Notes under the pieces: model-generated | Told to the model about the DNA's origin: nothing | Database searches by the model: none | Seen by the model: only the letters and a program-made list of their open reading frames with translations | In this document: positions 24,958 to 36,190 of the stretch, in pieces | Numbering within the stretch: position 1 is the stretch's first letter | Layout: each line of letters opens with the position of its first letter | Program-made: the position numbers and the translations under genes | NCBI GenBank assembly: GCA_948474755.1 | Contig: CAOLHI010000397.1 | Coordinates: 603,601 to 667,600 of the forward strand | Reading direction: 5' to 3' | Length of the DNA: 64,000 bases | Origin: Ctenosaura bakeri | Lineage: Eukaryota; Chordata; Lepidosauria; Squamata; Iguanidae

Positions 24958-25424
24958 TACAACATACCAAATCTCATTTTAATTTCTCTCTTAACTCTCC
25001 TAATCTATTGACCTCCAGATATGATGGACTACATTTTCCATTAGTCCCAGCCAGCATCAGAGATATGTCTGCTTAAAGCTAATTCTCATGTGCAAATAGG
25101 ACTTACAACAATATGGTGCAGTGTCTCTTCCATTCTACAGTGATTCTTTCTGGATTCCAGCTAGCTGTTCCAGTATAGAAGATCATTCCAACTTCCCCTC
25201 TTTCTCCATGTTCCTGTTGTTACCATGCATTTAATGGCTCCTGAGCATGCTTAGTCCACATGGAGTTGATTTTTTTCAACTCCCCCCCCCTACTTTCACA
25301 AGACTCAGGGTTCCTATGATCAACACAATATGCACATTTTGCATTGATCTGACATATCCCATGTTTTACTCTGCAAGTTCTTCACATTGAAAGAGCTATT
25401 AAATCTTATCATGCACAGATTTAT
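24958..25424. other. GRID2: Intron with an hAT-type fragment
   Basis: 25005-25065 (ccagatatgatggactacat, then ccattagtcccagccagcat) resembles the interior of the small hAT MITEs at 54057 and 60969, without ends. The rest shows only a C run at about 25282. Confidence 0.5.
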
Positions 25425-25770
25425 TTATTTATTTGATTTATATCACAGCATTTCTCTAAATGGGACCCACAGTGACTTACAATAAAAATGAAAGCAAATC
25501 AGCTAAAACAACACGTGGTACAAAAGTTAGAAGCAACACTAAACAATGGATTCAACTAAAGCATTCCTTCAAGACTTTCGTTTAAAACAATTCAAATGCA
25601 CACATAGCCTTTACTACGTATTCAAACAGCATGCCCATAGCACATCCTTCTACCCCAACTTGTTGAAGGCTGAAGGCTTGATTAAATACACAGGTCTTTG
25701 TTTGCCAGTGAAAAGACAGCAGACAGGGCATCAAATGGGCCTCCATCAGGAGGGAGTTCTATAGCCTAGG
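25425..25770 (+). repeat. Interspersed repeat with TTTA-rich edge
   Basis: The left edge is (TTTA)n followed by gatttatatcacagcatttc; the interior includes gggacccacagtgacttac and ends near catcaggagggagttctata. It shares its order with the repeat at 16520, so both are decayed copies of one dispersed family, possibly LINE-derived. No intact frame. Confidence 0.5.
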
Positions 25771-27049
25771 AGAAACCAACAAGAAGACTCTTTTTTCCTA
25801 TGTTTTTACCAAATAGGTCTGGGAGGGGAAGAGATCAAAGAAAGCCATTTACCAAAATAATAAGACCTGGTGAGTTCATAAGGGGTATAAGGACTTTTAT
25901 AGGCATTTCTTTACTCACGACTATTACAAGTTTAGAAGTAAGGCATCACTAACATATCTGTGAATGCGCTGATGAACACTAGGGAGCTCATTTTATAAAT
26001 TAATTACAGAATTCTATACCCCTATCAGGAAATCTTCTGTCAACTCAGTATTCTGGAGGCGCTCAACACAGCAGTGATCAAGCTCACAGATATCTCCATT
26101 TTATCAAGATAGAGTACACTGAACTCTAGATGGAGATGCCTATTGGAAAAGTTCAATTAGAACAAAGCTATTCATTCTGCTCAGTCAGAAACAGAATGCT
26201 GCCCAATCTAAGCATAAAGGATGCGTAGGGTACATCATTCTTTTGTCTTTAAAAATACAACCTTTATTAATTTGATAAGATCAACAGTAGTCTCTCATGT
26301 AGGCAGGGGCATAATTCCATCTGCTTCCGACACAGTGTCATTATCAGAAATTACAATCTCCTGATTCTATCTGGAGATATTAATTCACTGTTAAATCTTT
26401 GAGAAGGTGAAATGTTTAACTTCTGGAAACCTTATGTTACAGCTGTGAATAATTTTTTCTAATAGGATATTTTCATTTTACAGGGGTTTTTAGTAATGCC
26501 TTTTGGAATCTTTCAATCAAAATCCAAATTAAAATCAAATGGAACTTTTTAAGGTGGGCATACTAAATGAACCCAATAGGGCTGATTGTCCTGTTAACCT
26601 TTGGGTGTCAATCTTTAGAGTTTGCTGAGAATTAAATTGAAATAGGTGGGGCGATGGAGAGGAAACCTGCAATTTCTCAAGAACATTCACATTCTCATTT
26701 TCAAGCTCATGAATAAAACTAAATGCCGCTTCCTACTGTTTTTAATTGAGGGAAATTGGCAGGAGGAAGAGGAACAACTGAAAGTCAACCTCATGCCTTT
26801 CATTCACAGATGAACCTCTCCAGCAAGAAACCCTTTCAGAGAGTGGGGTGAGGAAGACGGGATCTCTTTGTGCAGGTTTTCTCCCACGCCAGCTGTATGT
26901 ATCCTTTCTTTGCTAAAACTTTCACACATCATGAGTCTTTCTTTTCAAAAGATACCGTCTATACATAACAAAACTGAATGGCATGAAGCTTGCAGCCTTT
27001 CATTTCTCGAGGAAAAAACATGAGTTTTTGTTTAATGGGTTTGGGGTTA
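25771..27049. other. GRID2: Repeat-poor intronic sequence
   Basis: Largely free of recognisable repeats. 26240-26760 is AT-rich with long simple motifs such as ttattaatttgataagatc, which could be conserved non-coding sequence. No coding exon seen. Confidence 0.45.
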
Positions 27050-27057
27050 GTCTAAAT

Positions 27058-27472
27058 CAGGGAAGTGCAATGTGTGGGCCATGGGCTGCATGTGACCCCT
27101 TTGTGCCACTTTTGTGGCCCTGGAAGACCACCAACTTCCTCCAGTTTTTCAGTTTTTAAAAGCAATTTGCTAGCAGTTTTTGCCCCCAAACAGTACAGTA
27201 AGCCCCCTAATGCAAAACATGTGGGAATACTCCCACCCTCCACAAGTACTCTGAAACTGCCAACTCCCTTTAATGCCTTAATTTTGCTATAGAGTCCCTC
27301 TCAAAAGGGAGACAGGAAGTAGTGGAAAGTCACTTCCTGTCACCATTTTGAGAGGATTGCAGAGGAAACCAGAGGTAACTGGCCTTGCTGTGTGTGGGTG
27401 AAGGCAACTTGCTGTGGGGTTTGCAGAGCAGGGGGAAATTGGTCCCTGGCTCCCAGGTGGTTACCCGTCCTG
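27058..27472. mobile_element. hAT-like MITE with perfect 8-bp duplication
   Basis: This 415-bp element is flanked by identical GTCTAAAT (27050-27057 and 27473-27480). It starts CAGGGAAGTGCAATG and ends GTTACCCGTCCTG. Near the left end, gggccatgggctgcatgtga resembles the early part of Charlie-type hAT elements. The short open frames inside (27052-27292) match nothing known. Non-autonomous. Confidence 0.85.
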
Positions 27473-27480
27473 GTCTAAAT

Positions 27481-28787
27481 GAACTTCTGTGATCCTTTAC
27501 AGATTCAGACTTTCAAGGCACCCTTCCAGTTCTAACTCTTCAATATCTGTGACTTAAGCAACCTGTAATTCATATCTTAAGCTATTCTGTATGAGTCCCT
27601 TGAGACAACACCTCCTAATATCCACCAAAGAAGAGCTGAGAGCTGCTAAGAGTTTGGGAATTTACTTCCATGGGAAATGGAACCATGCAAGAAGGAATTT
27701 GTGATTGGAAGTATTTGGTAGTATTTGGTAATAAGTATCTGCAGGGCAGCAAGAAAGTGCAGCATAACGTTTTGCTCCAGTAAGAGGCCTTTTAAATTGC
27801 TAGTGCAAGATGCTTCTTCCCAAGTTCCACCCCTTTCTACAAAATTGACATTGTTGGCATTGACATACTGGGATCCAGAAGCTGCATGGTTAGTTCCACT
27901 ACTGGATCTGTACCTAGGGGCTGCAAGTATAGTCTAGGGCAGACACCTCAGGAAAAGAGATGTCTAGTGTCAGGCCTTGGCTAAGTGTGTGAAGAACTGC
28001 TATCTCAAGGGTGAGGCTTGGGACAGGTGTGTCCTCTACTGGTACCACTGACTTCTTTGCTTCCAAGACCACATTCAATCCCATGTTGGATCCCTGGATC
28101 ACGACAGGAGGAAGTCATTCATCTTTCCTCCCACACTAGACAAAGGAAATATGGAAGTATGGCCTCTGCATAGTGGAATATTCATTATTCATTGAGCGGA
28201 ACATTATATTAGGACCTCCTGTGCTATAGCATTCTGACTGTGGATGTGGTCCAAATGTGCCAACACTGGATTCTTTCACCAGGCACATGGTTAAACATGG
28301 TTAAAATCAAAGTCTTTGTGGTCCAACAAAGTTAGATCTACAGCAGTTTTACTTTGCTTAATATATTTAATTTATTTAATAGGTTTTAGACTGTTTAAAT
28401 TGTTTCTCATTGTTTAAATTTCAAATTGTTCTAAACTATTCTAATCTGATTTCACTTATACATTAGCCAGAGAACTTGTGATAAAGGTTGGCATATAAAT
28501 ATTTTAATGCATACATAAAATCAATGCTCCTATGTTGGAAATGAGTTTGAGAACTAACTGCTATCTGCAGGAAAGCCTGTGGCACTATGGGTCTCCCAAA
28601 CAGGAAACTATTGGTACTAATATTGGGAACACTCATGCTCTACTCAGGTTCTACAGAAGTGCAAATAAACTTCATATCACAGAAATGTAATGAGTTTTCT
28701 CCTTTTAAAAAATAAACCCCAATTAGCTCTGTAACCCTTAATACCTCTCTCTTTAGAAGCAAGGTACACACATGGATTATTATAGTT
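27481..28787. other. GRID2: Intronic sequence, one AT-rich repeat tail
   Basis: 28340-28510 (ttgtttaaatttcaaattgt ending ggttggcatataaat) resembles the 3' end of a squamate LINE-like repeat. The rest holds nothing recognised. Confidence 0.45.
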
Positions 28788-28856
28788 ATTTGCATTTATG
28801 AGTAGTTTGCAAATTATCTGCAGCATATGCATTTACATTTTTGTACATATTTGCAT
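28788..28856. promoter_or_regulatory. Cluster of POU octamer-like motifs
   Basis: Within 69 bp there are two perfect ATTTGCAT octamers (28788-28795 and 28849-28856) and an inverted ATTTGCAA at 28807-28814. The surrounding 28700-28870 shows no repeat signature. A role as an intronic enhancer is inference only. Confidence 0.35.
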
Positions 28857-28907
28857 ATGTGCAGTGTGGCCTACCGGATTTATGTGCAGTGTATGTATAG
28901 AACAGCC

Positions 28908-29000
28908 ATCAAGGTGCAACCTTATATACTCCTCAGGGAGCATGTCCTATTGAACTCAGTGGAGCTTGCTTCTGCCTAGCGACACAGGGAATTGCACTAG
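28908..29000. repeat. Palindromic short repeat
   Basis: ttatatactcctcagggag and the later catgtcctattgaactcagt with ggagcttgcttctgcct match a very common amniote/squamate hairpin repeat whose arms read gggagtaagtcccattgaa. The arms here have diverged. Confidence 0.55.
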
Positions 29001-29021
29001 GTAACCATGTTAAAAATATGG

Positions 29022-29192
29022 TTGTTGCTGTTGTGTGCCTTCAAGTCATTTCTGACTTATGGTGAACCTGTTATGGGGTTTTCTGAGGGCTGAGAGTATG
29101 AGACATGCCCAAGGTCACCCAGTGGGCAAGGAATCAAACCTGGTCTCCAGGGTTGTAGACCAATGCTCAAACCACTACACCATGCTGGCTCA
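29022..29192 (-). mobile_element. tRNA-derived SINE
   Basis: Minus-strand copy: on the plus strand the tail (gttgttgctgttgtgtgcct) comes first, then caaggtcacccagtgggc, then the head complement ctcaaaccactacaccatg. An internal deletion shortens the body. Confidence 0.9.
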
Positions 29193-30182
29193 CTATTAAA
29201 AATATAGATTAATATAATTCAGCTCAACAAAATTGGAAAGAAAGGATGGAATCATAATTAAAACCAGGTTGGAGTACCTGCCAAATAAACAAATACCTAA
29301 ATGGATGGATTGGTGGGACTGTATGCTACACTGGCGCTAGGCTGCAGCCATGGGAGGGGATTGCAGGGATGGTAAAAGTCCTCTTTCTCAGATTTTTTTT
29401 TTTTTTACTTTCTAGTAGAAGAATAAGAAAGAAATATCCAGCTCTTTAACTTGGGAAATATATGGGGGGGGGGCTTGAGGCAATATTCTGTCTTGTATTT
29501 TTTAACCAAGACAAGAGCTGAGGAGCAGCTTCTAGCTTTCTAGGTGAGATGATTGAGATAGCTGAAAAGTACTAGGCCTGTCTTTTAACAATTTATAATA
29601 TATACACACACGCACAATTAGATAATTTTTAATGTGCTAGGCTACTTGCATTTCTATATTTCTGTTCTGACTGTTCGGTGATCTCCCCACAAATTTTCTT
29701 CCTACAGAAGTGCTGAGGCAGTATCACAGTTCTTTTTCTTTCATTCTGGTGCCACATTTTAATGAAGCTTTAAATATCTAAAAATGTGTGCTTCAGCAAA
29801 AAATCCTCTATAAAGAATGCAGCTGTTAGGAGAGCCTGCTGTTAATCAACAGAGTGGTGTCTTACATTCTGTTAATAGTTGATGATTACTGTAGATTGTC
29901 CACAGCATAGAAGAGTATACATTTTTACACGCTGGACCAGCTTTCCTCCTATTCCTTCCCGCTCAGGGTAGTTTAACATTCCATTGTCAAAACACACCAC
30001 AATTCCTTGTAAAATTCTTCTCTTCAGTGACACTTTCTCTAAGTGAGCATTGCAGGCAATCACAGTCAGCAGCTCCAAGGGAAGATGAAGTTTCTGAAAC
30101 TCCCACAGCAATGCCATATCAGTTCCTTCAACTGCCAGGACTGTCTTGCCTACCCTATTACTCTTCTTTTTTATTGCCCTTT
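29193..30182. other. GRID2: Intronic sequence, nothing recognised
   Basis: Contains a T run (29393-29406), a G run (29464-29473) and a short TA/CA tract near 29600. No gene seen. Confidence 0.55.
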
Positions 30183-30510
30183 AGGGGTGTAAATCTTTGT
30201 TAATTTTGTTCTTGCACTTAAGGGGGAATAATTTTAACATTTTTTTCTCCTTGCTACAAGAAAGTTGTTGAGAACTGAGCAGTTTTGAAAAACTAATTGC
30301 AGTTTGGCATTCATTCTACGCCAAAAATGAACAAACCTTTGGCATGGAAAACAGGAGGTTTCCTGCAGAGAAAAGTGTACTTTCTGCTGAGAAAACAATA
30401 TTTCTGTGCAGAAAACAATTTCCTTTACAGAAGAGGCTGCACAGGGAATTTGTTTTCTGTGAAGAAATTTTATATTCTGCACAGAAAATGCCCACATAAC
30501 ATTTGTTTTG
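30183..30510 (+). repeat. AT-rich repeat with CAGAAAA hairpin units
   Basis: Begins aggggtgtaaatctttgtta, the reverse complement of the edge at about 7320. The interior carries irregular units around ttctgtgcagaaaac and tctgcacagaaaat, spaced roughly 25-40 bp and each nearly self-complementary. It resembles 21836-21960. The open frames on both strands (30234-30557) are by-products of this periodicity. Confidence 0.5.
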
Positions 30511-30796
30511 AAAAATGCAGAATAAGTCTTAAATGTGGTATGTTTTTGGCCATCTAAGATTCTCCTTGTCAGTGTTTCCCAACAATTTTTTCCAATTACC
30601 TTTAGGATTTTTTTTTCAAATTTCCTTCCACAGCTGCACCATTCCCATCTTGAATTATTTTGCAGAAATTGTAGGCAAGAACTACATGTGTTTCACCTAC
30701 CCATATTTACCAAGGATGATTATAATACTTTTTTCCCCCATAAGTTGCTAGAGTTGATAATTCTTCACCTTCCTTTGCAGGATCTTTAGTACTTAA

Positions 30797-31208
30797 ATCT
30801 TGTCCAGAGGAGGGCAACCAAAATGGTGAAGGGTCTGGAAGCCATGCCCTATGAGGAGTGGCTTAGGGAGCTGGGTATGTTTAGTCTGCAGAAGAGAAGG
30901 TTAAAAGGGAACATGATAACCATGTTTACATATCTGAAGGGATGTCATGTTGAGGAGGGAGTGGGCTTGTTTTCTACTGCTCCGGAGACTAGGATAAGGA
31001 GCAACGGATTCAAACTACAGGAAAAGAGATTCCACCTAAATGGCAGTGGAATATGCTACCTCAGAGTGTGGTGGAGTCTCCTTCTTTGGAGGTTTTTAAA
31101 CAGAGACTGGATGGCCATGTGTTGGGAGTGCTTTGATGTGTGTTCCTACATGGCAGGGGGTTGGACTGGATGGCCCCTGTGGCCTTTTCCAGCAGTATGA
31201 TTCTATGG
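30797..31208 (+). mobile_element. CR1 LINE 3' end
   Basis: 5'-truncated CR1 copy. It encodes the end of the second open frame, with the peptide [20 protein letters not shown] followed by a frame shift, and a 3' untranslated part with ggcagggggttggactggat and the terminal ATGATTCT. It is pseudogenic: the terminal LRV-type segment is out of frame with the start. Confidence 0.92.
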
Positions 31209-31389
31209 TCTTTGAGTGAAGGGTGACCATCATTTCTCTATAGTATACATGACATGTAACATATACACATGAACATAGAGGAAACATGCAGTGCACAGTC
31301 TCCTAATTCAGAACTGACCTTACTGTGGTATGCTTTGAACTGCTAATAATATACTTACAGGGCACTTATCCTATTCCTTGATCTGAACT

Positions 31390-32445
31390 GTGCCAAACAT
31401 CTTCTCATCTTCTAATCTGGTAGAGGACAAATACAACACACAGCAAGGAAAGAAGAATCTTCAACCATATTGAATAATTGTAAGTAGTTGTGAGCATAGG
31501 GGCTGTGGCTGCCAAGCTATTCTCAGTTTTACACGCTTTAAATGAGTTATCCAGGATGCTAAATCAATTTTGAGGATATTTTCATCAGGTTGAGCACTCC
31601 TTTCTTTTTGGGAGAAGATTGAAGCAAATAAATCATTGGCCAATTCTGCCTTTTCCATATCCACTATTAGCATTTCACCATCCTTCCCTATTCTTTCTTT
31701 GTTCTTTCACTTGCTCCAGACACAGACAATCCTTTCAAAAAGTAAACAAACAAGCAAGCAAACTAGAAAGCCTCAGCTCATTCTAAACTTTAGCTTCTCT
31801 GATTCTCCTCCTACCAAGTATTGGCTATTTTTTTTTTTTATTCCTCTTTGTTGTTGTGACTATTTACCATTTCTTTCTTGTGTCGCTTTTAAATTTCAAC
31901 TAATCTGAAAGTTCTGTGTATAATCACCTTGGTTTCTCTAGACGCCTCTCACTTTTCTTCATCACTGTAACTTATTGCAGTTGTGCCCCCAATATCTTGC
32001 TTTTAAGAAACTCTCATTTGTCAGGAACTCCCTTATATTTTTTAGCATTTCTGCCCATGGGATTTTGTCTGGTATTTCCTTATTGTTGTTGTGTGCCTTC
32101 AAGTCCCTTCCCACTTAAGGTGACCCAAATGTATCAGGGGTTTTTCTGGGGCTGAGTGTGTGTGACACACCCAAGGTCACCCAGTGGGTTTCCATGGCTA
32201 AGCAGGGAATCAAACCATGGTCTCCAGGACCGTAGTCCGGCACTCAAACCACTACACCATGCTGTCTCTTGGTATTTCCTTAAGCTTATGGATATTAGTA
32301 AAGAATCCGTGTATGACTGACTTTGGCTTCCCTTTCCTTTGTACAGCAAATTCAAAGAGAATGCAGTTACCCACCCAAAGATCTTGTTTGATGTGTTCTA
32401 TTTCCTTTGTTATCCTCTTTCAGCTCTGCTCTGATAGGGAGCCTA
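31390..32445 (-). mobile_element. LINE internal fragment, CR1-like
   Basis: On the minus strand at about 31600-31670 the frame reads EKAELANDLFASIFSQKE, similar to the segment between the endonuclease and reverse transcriptase of CR1-type LINEs (family pattern DKEKAEVLNEFFASVF). Flanking text such as ctctcatttgtcaggaactc is typical of the same LINEs. It is interrupted by a SINE at 32083-32268 and carries stops. Boundaries are approximate. Confidence 0.6.
32083..32268 (-). mobile_element. tRNA-derived SINE with 13-bp duplication
   Basis: Nearly full-length minus-strand copy. It is bounded by a perfect 13-bp direct repeat, tggtatttcctta, at 32070-32082 and 32270-32282, the signature of LINE-driven target-primed insertion. 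The head complement reads ctcaaaccactacaccatg. Confidence 0.95.
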
Positions 32446-33429
32446 GTGTAGTGGTTCTCAAACTTTGTCTTCCAGTTATTCTGAATTTTGGCTTCTAAAA
32501 GCCCCAGCCAGCTTGGTCAATTGCTAAGAATTCAGGGAGCTTTATGGCAAAGCAGTTGGGGCGGGGGGGCAAAGTATGATTTGTCTACTGTAGTGTCCCA
32601 AATAATTATCCTATCCTTAGATGAAGTTTCTACAACAAAGCATATGTACTTTATTTGTCCTAAACTGGTTTGTTGATCCTTAATTCACAGCTCCTGAACA
32701 CACTCTTTTATATATACTCAAATAAAGCACTTTACATATCAATAAAAACAACAGAGGACCAAATACTCCCTATCCACAGGCTTATAATCCATAAAGCCAG
32801 ATACATTTACAAATGCTGGTGTTACTTCAATTGATTGTATTTTAGTTTTACTGTTTAATATTGTTCTTATTAAAAGTAAATCACCCTGAGAGAGCCTTTC
32901 CCTTAAAATGCACTGTGAAATATGGAGAAATAAATGAAAATTATACATATACTTTTATATCAGTTTGAATTATTACTGTACAGCACTTTTTCTCACTTCC
33001 AGTGATCTAAATTTATAAGTAACACTTTTATGCTTCAACAAATGTTTTTGTGAAGCAAATGCATCACATCTTTATATATTTCTGTAACCTCTGCCAGCTG
33101 TTCTATTAGTGCACTTAGAGATGAAAATATAAATATATATGTAACCCTAAAAAGCCCAAACCTCCAGAAACCTAAGTTGTTGACATAGCAAAAAGAAAAT
33201 AATGATGCTTCTTTTCCCCAGCAGAAGTTTCTAATAGGATCTGATTTGAAATAGTTTTGAGGAAGGTAAAAATAGGAGGAAATAATGTTAAGTAGGATTA
33301 AGCAGAAAGATGAAACCAATGAAATACCATGAAAATTGAAATTTTGTATGCTATCCCATCAAATTAAGGTTTGCATCAATCAAAATATTCAGAAGTAATA
33401 TCTAATCATAGCTGGGTGCTCATAATTTA
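32446..33429. other. GRID2: Intronic sequence, nothing firm
   Basis: 32450-32570 (agtggttctcaaactttg, then aaaagccccagccagcttgg) resembles part of an hAT-type MITE without ends. The rest is AT-rich and unrecognised. Confidence 0.5.
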
Positions 33430-34483
33430 GGCCACTTGTGCACTACACTGTTACAGTGCTGTTATTCCACTTTCAACATCTTATGGAATCCTGGGGTTTG
33501 CAGTTTAGGGAGGGGCATTTAGAAGTCTTAGCCAGAGAGCTCCTTGACCTCGGTAAACTACAAACACTAGAATTCCACAGGATGTTAGAATCATAGAGTT
33601 GGAAGAGACACAGGGGCCATCCAGTCCAACCCCCTGCCATGCAGGAACACACATCAAAGCACTCCCAACAGATGGCCATCGAGCCTCTGCTTAAAAACCT
33701 CCAAAGAAGGAGACTCCACCACACACTGAGGCAGGATATTCCACTGTCAAATAGCTCTGACTGTTAGGAAGTTCTTCCTCAGGTTTAGGTGGAATCTCTT
33801 TTCGTGTAGTTTGAATCCATTGCTCTTTATCCTAGTTTCTGGAGCAGTGGAAAACAAGCCTACTCACTCCTGGACATGACATCCCTTCAAATATTTAAAC
33901 ATGGCTATCATGTCCCTTCTTAACCTTCTCTTCTGCAGACTAAACATACCCAGCTCCCTAAGCCTCTCCTCATAGGGTATGGCTTCCAGATCCTTCACCA
34001 TGTTGGTTACCCTCCTCTGGACATGTTCCAACTTGTCAATATCCTTCTTGAAATGAGGTGCCCAGAACTGGACACCATATTCCAGATGAGGTCTAACCAA
34101 AACAAAATAGAGTGGTACCATTACCTCCCTTGATCTAGACACCATACATGTATTGATGCAACCAAGAATCATGTTGGCTTTCTTGGCTGCTGCATCACAC
34201 TGCTGACTCATATTCAGCCTGTGGTTCACCAAGACTCCTAAATCACATGCATTGTTATCCAGCCATGTGTCTTCCATCCTATATTTGTACTTTCCATTTT
34301 TTTCTGCTTCAGTGTAGGATCTTACATGTCTCTCTGTTAAAATTCATTTTGGTAGTTTTGGCCCATCCCTCCAAATCTGTTAAGCTCATTTTGAATTTTG
34401 ATCCTGTCCTCTGGTGTATTAGCAACCCCTCCCAAGTTGAAAGTGGAATAATAGCACTATAACAGAGTAGTGTGGAAATGGCT
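33430..34483. mobile_element. Palindromic MITE split by CR1
   Basis: The left part (33430-33586) runs ggccacttgtgcactacact to aattccacaggatgtt; the right part (about 34436-34483) runs gttgaaagtggaataatagc to gtgtggaaatggc. Together they match the uninterrupted copies at 50547 and 61162. The middle is the CR1 copy at 33587-34435. The CR1 is therefore younger than the MITE. Confidence 0.85.
33587..34435 (-). mobile_element. CR1 LINE, 5'-truncated, nested in a MITE
   Basis: Minus-strand CR1. A 137-codon open stretch (34277 down to 33864) encodes [40 protein letters not shown] and [18 protein letters not shown], the reverse-transcriptase C-terminal region of CR1 ORF2. The 3' terminus reads AGAATCATAGAG on the plus strand (CTCTATGATTCT on the minus). 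Upstream coding is shifted relative to this frame, so the copy is dead. gtt lies on both sides of the insertion, which is too short to prove a duplication. Confidence 0.94.
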
Positions 34484-34878
34484 TCACATGTCCAGCATGT
34501 AGTTGGCATAGACCTTTTCTGTGTTATTTGCCACAAACTGGTAAGGGATTCAGACACCTAATGTTTTAACAATAGTCACAACAAAATGCTTCTTTGCCCC
34601 TAAATTGGGCTTCTGAAATTATGAAAGTTTGGAGAAAAACAGGACTATATTTATATGTGACGAGATTAGATTATGTGTTCCAATTCTGGACCCTCTCCTC
34701 AAAAATGTTGAGTATGTGTTTAAATGTACCTTATACCTCCATTTTAAGTAGAAAGGACTGAAATGATAGGATTTATATATACTTAGACTTGCTGTTCATC
34801 TGTGGGTAGATCTTCTCTAATAGGGGCTATCAATATGATTCAGACCTCTGTCTGCTTTTCTGAGCCACTATTAATGTA

Positions 34879-35424
34879 CAGTAGGCCCTTCACTTTCATG
34901 GGGGATAGGGAAACAGAACCCCCATGAAAGTGAAAAAATGAGAATAAGTGCAGGTGGGAAGGATGCAGGAAAGAGCGAGTGGGGAAAGAGCTTCCCCACT
35001 TGGCTTTCTCCTCGCCCCCACCTGTGCAATAGTGATTGCAACCACAGTGATTGGGGGGGGTGCGGGAGAGAGTCAATGGGGAAAAAGCTTCCCCCTTGGC
35101 TTCCTCCTCGCACCCGCGTGAGGGGCAAGGAGCCAAACAGGAATGCTCTTTCTCTATTCACTCTTTCCTGTGCCCCACCACCCCCACGATCGTGTGGGTG
35201 GGGGTGAGGAGAACACCAAGGAGGGAAGTTCTTTCCCCACTCACTCTCTCTTGTGCCTCCTCATCCTTGTGATCACTTGGGTGGGGGTGAGGAGAAAGCC
35301 AAGCAGGGAAGCCCTTTCCCTGCTTGCACTCTCCTGTACCTTTCCCACCCACGGCTATTTGTGTTTTTCTTCACTTTTGTGGGGGTTTGTTTCCCTGTCC
35401 CACACAAAAGTGAAGGGCCTACTC
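34879..35424. mobile_element. Tigger-like MITE with GC-rich tandem core
   Basis: Ends CAGTAGGCCCTTCACTTTC and AAGTGAAGGGCCTACT are inverted, and TA flanks both sides (34877-34878 and 35425-35426), fitting Tc1/mariner-Tigger insertion. The core repeats a module of about 100 bp, gggaaagcttccccac followed by ctcctcgcccccacc and a GTGATTG/CGATCG centre, in both orientations. The overlapping frames (70-98 codons on both strands) come from this periodicity and are not genes. Confidence 0.7.
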
Positions 35425-35473
35425 TAGATCCAACAAACTTAAATCTCCTCCTGCCTTTTTTTCCCTAAAGAAA

Positions 35474-35938
35474 GGCCCTTTCTGTGCGGGCCTATTAAAA
35501 TGGTGCAGAGTGACCTCCAACGGAGGTCTTCTGCACTGTGGAGTGGACAGGGCGGACTACTTTTCGTAGTTCCGCACCTCAGTCCACTCCGGAGCGACTG
35601 GAACTGGTCGCACAGCGTGCTTTTTAAAAACCTCTTTTAAGAGGTTTTTAAAAAGTATGGAGTGTGTGACCCTGTGTTACTTCGTCCCTGCGCTCTGGTG
35701 CAGATTTGCAGGCGCGCACTAGTGTGTGCCTGCAGATCTGCCGGGGCAGGCTTTCGGCTGGCGAGCTTCTCCGATTGGTGGAGAGCCTCCCCCAACCAGA
35801 AGCTGCCATTTTGGACATCGGAGCAGTGTGGAGCGACGAGCTTGCACTGCTCCTCGTCCCGACGGACTCGCCTGGATCCACCAAAAAGCCAGTGAGTAGT
35901 GGCAGGGAGCGTTTCCCTCGCCGCGTGTGGAAAGGGCC
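35474..35938. mobile_element. Harbinger-like MITE, GC-rich
   Basis: This 465-bp element starts GGCCCTTTCTGTGCGGG and ends CGCGTGTGGAAAGGGCC. AAA flanks both sides. It contains a perfect long hairpin, tttttaaaaacctctt joined to aagaggtttttaaaaa (about 35622-35653). CpG density is higher than in its surroundings. The 146-codon minus-strand frame overlapping it resembles no protein I know. Confidence 0.65.
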
Positions 35939-36034
35939 AAAGTTTATAATTCAAACCACTGCATCTTTTCCTAAAATTATCTCCAGCTGTGGGTCTGGGA
36001 AAACTTTTAGTCTTAGACTCAGATCTTGATGGCG

Positions 36035-36190
36035 TTATATTCTTCACTGCAGTCAAGCTGACTTTAATGTATGGCAACCCGATAAATTAGAGTCCTCCAA
36101 GTTACCCTGTTATCAACAGCCCTGTTTGTGTCTTGCAGACTCAGGGGCATGGCTTCCTTGATTGAGTCTATCCACCTATAATGTGCCTTT
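36035..36190 (+). repeat. Dispersed repeat, family unnamed
   Basis: tcttcactgcagtcaagctg, aaattagagtcctccaagtt and cttccttgattgagtctatc match a common squamate dispersed sequence. A second copy is at 51840-52320, where a MITE interrupts it; this copy is the empty-site reference. Confidence 0.7.

Noticed and set aside
30297..30557. 86-codon frames on both strands at 30.2-30.6 kb
   Set aside because: Both follow the near-palindromic CAGAAAA periodicity of an AT-rich repeat.
34840..35468. Cluster of 64-98-codon frames on both strands
   Set aside because: They overlap each other in several frames within the tandem core of a Tigger-like MITE, as expected of periodic GC-rich sequence.
35637..36077. 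146-codon minus-strand open frame
   Set aside because: It runs through the Harbinger-like MITE at 35474-35938 and its flank. High GC lowers stop frequency. No recognisable domain.
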